Assembly: GCA_964409675.1 (NCBI GenBank) | Contig: CAYPEF010000119.1 | Location: forward strand, 1 to 6,342 | Direction of reading: 5' to 3' | DNA length: 6,342 nucleotides | Source of the DNA: CAYMDD01 sp964409675 | GTDB taxonomy: Bacteria > Pseudomonadota > Alphaproteobacteria > Rickettsiales > SXRF01 | Shown: positions 4,858 through 6,342 of the stretch, piece by piece | Layout of the letters: the number at the start of each line of letters is the position of its first letter | Numbering within the stretch: the first letter of the stretch is position 1 | Program-made: the position numbers and the translations under genes | Notes under the pieces: generated by a model | Told to the model about the DNA's origin: nothing | Databases searched by the model: none | What the model saw: the letters and a program-made list of their open reading frames with translations, nothing else

Positions 4858-5469
4858 ATTTTCCGGGTGCGCTGCCTGGAAGGCAGGCAGCTGTGCGCAG
4901 GCGGCGTCGATGCGCGTAAGGATGGGGTAATTGTTTAATGCGCAGCCGAATCGACGCGCGTGGTAAAGTTGTGGCACCAGGCAGCAATCGGCCAGCGTTG
5001 GCGTGTCGCCATGGCAGAAGCGCCCGGTATGCGGCTCCTGCGCCAGTTTGGTTTCCAGAGCGCTTAATCCGTCATGCGTCCAGTGCTGGATCCATTCCCG
5101 TTCATCGGCATTGTAATGCTCATGGATGTATTTGCGGATTTTTAAATTGTTCAGCGGGCCGATATCGCAGGCCATGGCCTGCGCGATGGCGCGAACCCGC
5201 GCCCGGCCAAAAGCATCCGCCGGCAGCAGCGGCGGAGCAGGGTGGGTTTCCTCCAGATATTCGATGATGGCGAGGGACTGGGTGAGCGTATGGCCCGCGT
5301 CCACCAGCACCGGCACCATGCGCTGCGGGTTCAGGTGCGCGTATTCCGCCGACAAATGCTCGCCCTGGGTGAGGTTGATGTTATGCATTTCCGCAGAAAG
5401 CCCTTTCAGCCCGAGCGCGATGCGCACGCGGTAGGAGCCGGAGGACATGGAGAAGTTGTATAGCAGCAT
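4840..5469 (-). CDS. maiA: Maleylacetoacetate isomerase / zeta-class GST
   Basis: A 209-residue cytosolic glutathione-dependent enzyme of the zeta class, which isomerises maleylacetoacetate to fumarylacetoacetate in tyrosine/homogentisate breakdown; some relatives act on maleylpyruvate. The thioredoxin-like domain carries SSGSYRVRIAL (9-19), the zeta active-site motif, then NPQRMVPVL (47-55) and TQSLAIIEYLEE (63-74), whose Val-Pro and Gln-Ser contact glutathione. The helical domain includes DIGPLNNLKIRKYI (102-115) and the family hallmark LADCCLVPQLYHARRFG (159-175). The length is normal. The residue after SS, Cys in the human enzyme, is Gly here; bacterial members vary at this site. The ribosome binding site is weak (GGGG about 10 nt upstream), but the start fits the family. 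No other tyrosine-catabolic gene is in view, so the substrate is inferred from family only. Its last codons lie in the terminator stem. Confidence 0.88.
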   Translation of the reverse strand: MLLYNFSMSSGSYRVRIALGLKGLSAEMHNINLTQGEHLSAEYAHLNPQRMVPVLVDAGHTLTQSLAIIEYLEETHPAPPLLPADAFGRARVRAIAQAMACDIGPLNNLKIRKYIHEHYNADEREWIQHWTHDGLSALETKLAQEPHTGRFCHGDTPTLADCCLVPQLYHARRFGCALNNYPILTRIDAACAQLPAFQAAHPENKKAAL

Positions 5470-5484
5470 AAGGGTTGCCCCGTG

Positions 5485-5529
5485 TGGTTAAGCAGGCTAA
5501 TAACTGGGTTATAGCCTAAACCTTAACCA
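5485..5529. repeat. Nested 45-bp imperfect palindrome between maiA and thyX
   Basis: Outer arms TGGTTAAG (5485-5492) and CTTAACCA (5522-5529) are perfect over 8 bp. Inside, AGGCT (5494-5498) pairs with AGCCT (5513-5517) and ATAAC (5500-5504) with GTTAT (5508-5512), around a TGG loop, with one bulged A (5499) and a 1/4-nt internal loop. Eighteen base pairs thus occupy over half of the 82-bp divergent spacer. It could be a shared operator, a cruciform or an extragenic palindromic repeat copy. Confidence 0.7.
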
Positions 5530-5551
5530 GTGCATAACGGAAAGCAGAGCC

Positions 5552-6342
5552 ATGCCATTAACGCCCCAGCAGGAAGCCGAAATTAACGCCTTGCGCGAGC
5601 AGCGCTTCACCACCCGCCGCGAAGTTTCGCCGGCGCTGGAAGAGAGGCTGTATGAGGCGGTGCCAGTGCTGGACCACGGGTTCGTGCGCGTGATCGACTA
5701 TATGGGTACCGACAGCGCTATCGTACAGGCGGCGCGGGTGTCGTACGGCAAGGGCACGCGCAAGGTCAATGAAGATGCAGGGCTGATTAATTACCTGATG
5801 CGCCACCGCCATACTACACCGTTTGAAATGTGCGAGATCAAGTTCCACATCAAGCTGCCAATATTCATAGCGCGCCAGTGGATTCGCCACCGCACCGCCA
5901 ACGTGAACGAATATTCCGGGCGCTATTCGATCATGGACAAGGAATTCTACCTGCCCGCGCCGGAGCAGCTGGCGGCGCAGTCTTCCTCCAACCGGCAAGG
6001 CAGGGGGCAATTGCTGGAAGGCCCGGAAGCCGCACGCGTGCTGGAAATGCTGAAAACCGACGCTATGCGCGCCTATGACCATTACGAGGATATGCTCAAC
6101 GCCAATGAAGAAGGCGTGATCCGTGATGAAGGCAAGCAGGGCTTGGCACGCGAGCTTGCGCGCATGAACCTGACGCTCAACTATTACACCCAGTGGTACT
6201 GGAAGGTGGATCTGCACAATCTGCTGCATTTCCTTTCGCTCAGGGCCGAGGCGCACGCCCAGTATGAAATCCGCGTTTATGCCGAGGCGATGCTGGAGAT
6301 GCTTAAGGCCTGGGTGCCGCTGACCTATGCCGCCTTCATGGA
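5552..6342 (+). CDS. thyX: Flavin-dependent thymidylate synthase ThyX, C-terminus beyond the window
   Basis: ThyX makes dTMP from dUMP using methylene-THF as carbon donor and FAD/NAD(P)H as reductant, releasing THF rather than dihydrofolate. The frame is open for 263 codons to the right edge; alphaproteobacterial ThyX is usually somewhat longer, so only a short tail is missing. The ThyX signature RHRTANVNEYSGR is at residues 112-124 (consensus RHRxxSxNExSxR, with Asn in the Ser position). FHIKLPIFIARQWIRHR precedes it. Near the C-terminus are LARMNLTLNYYTQWYWK and LHNLLHFLSLRAEAHAQYEIR, the latter holding the conserved Arg and the HAQxEIR segment of the substrate site. The ATG at 5552 has GGAAAG (5539-5544) 7 nt upstream. 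The gene diverges from maiA. A 232-codon open frame on the opposite strand is a shadow of this gene. Confidence 0.95.
   Translation, partial: MPLTPQQEAEINALREQRFTTRREVSPALEERLYEAVPVLDHGFVRVIDYMGTDSAIVQAARVSYGKGTRKVNEDAGLINYLMRHRHTTPFEMCEIKFHIKLPIFIARQWIRHRTANVNEYSGRYSIMDKEFYLPAPEQLAAQSSSNRQGRGQLLEGPEAARVLEMLKTDAMRAYDHYEDMLNANEEGVIRDEGKQGLARELARMNLTLNYYTQWYWKVDLHNLLHFLSLRAEAHAQYEIRVYAEAMLEMLKAWVPLTYAAFM

Noticed and set aside
5558..6256. 232-codon open frame antisense to thyX
   Set aside because: ThyX on the plus strand carries unmistakable motifs throughout. The antisense frame is a by-product of GC-biased codons and has no recognisable domain.
1..6342. CRISPR arrays, insertion sequences, tRNA genes
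   Set aside because: I looked for regularly spaced repeats, transposase motifs with flanking inverted repeats, and tRNA signatures and saw none. The paired repeats present are short and local.

Overview
The window reads as a chromosomal segment of an alphaproteobacterium, probably from a draft or metagenome assembly because it contains a run of exactly 100 Ns. The evidence for the lineage is the order zapA - 6S RNA - 5-formyltetrahydrofolate cyclo-ligase, followed directly by a YmdB-type (TIGR00282) phosphodiesterase, together with a ThyX whose signature reads RHRTANVNEYSGR. I cannot name a genus. GC is moderately high in the housekeeping genes and visibly lower in the first gene and in the intergenic regions.

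Layout: 1-841 is a minus-strand gene that runs off the left edge. It has an intact frame of at least 280 codons and I do not recognise it. A 216-bp divergent intergenic region with several dyads and short repeats (842-1057) separates it from zapA (1058-1414, +). The 6S RNA gene (about 1424-1588) follows immediately, with a good promoter candidate inside the 3' end of zapA. An assembly gap (1589-1688) cuts off the extreme 3' end of the 6S gene and ends exactly at the start codon of the cyclo-ligase gene fau (1689-2246). fau overlaps the ymdB-like phosphodiesterase gene (2243-3034) by ATGA, and rsmD (3083-3646), a 16S rRNA methyltransferase gene, follows. rsmD is bracketed by two GC-rich hairpins.

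The second half holds two divergently transcribed small exported EF-hand proteins (3680-4099 - and 4345-4806 +). They share one architecture and are probably paralogues on either side of a 245-bp control region. The second converges on a maleylacetoacetate isomerase/zeta-class GST gene (4840-5469, -). A strong bidirectional terminator there doubles as the last codons of the GST gene. A nested 45-bp imperfect palindrome fills most of the short divergent spacer between that gene and thyX (5552 to beyond the window, +).

Functionally this is mostly core metabolism and growth control: division (ZapA), growth-phase control of RNA polymerase (6S), folate one-carbon chemistry (Fau and ThyX), ribosome maturation (RsmD), and a cyclic-nucleotide/RNA-related phosphodiesterase. 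I see no mobile element, CRISPR array, toxin-antitoxin or defence cassette, and nothing that is clearly a new multi-gene system. The points most worth a second look are the unrecognised gene at the left edge, the 6S gene with its embedded promoter, the divergent EF-hand pair, the thyX/maiA palindrome, and the double metal-ligand substitution in the YmdB-like enzyme.
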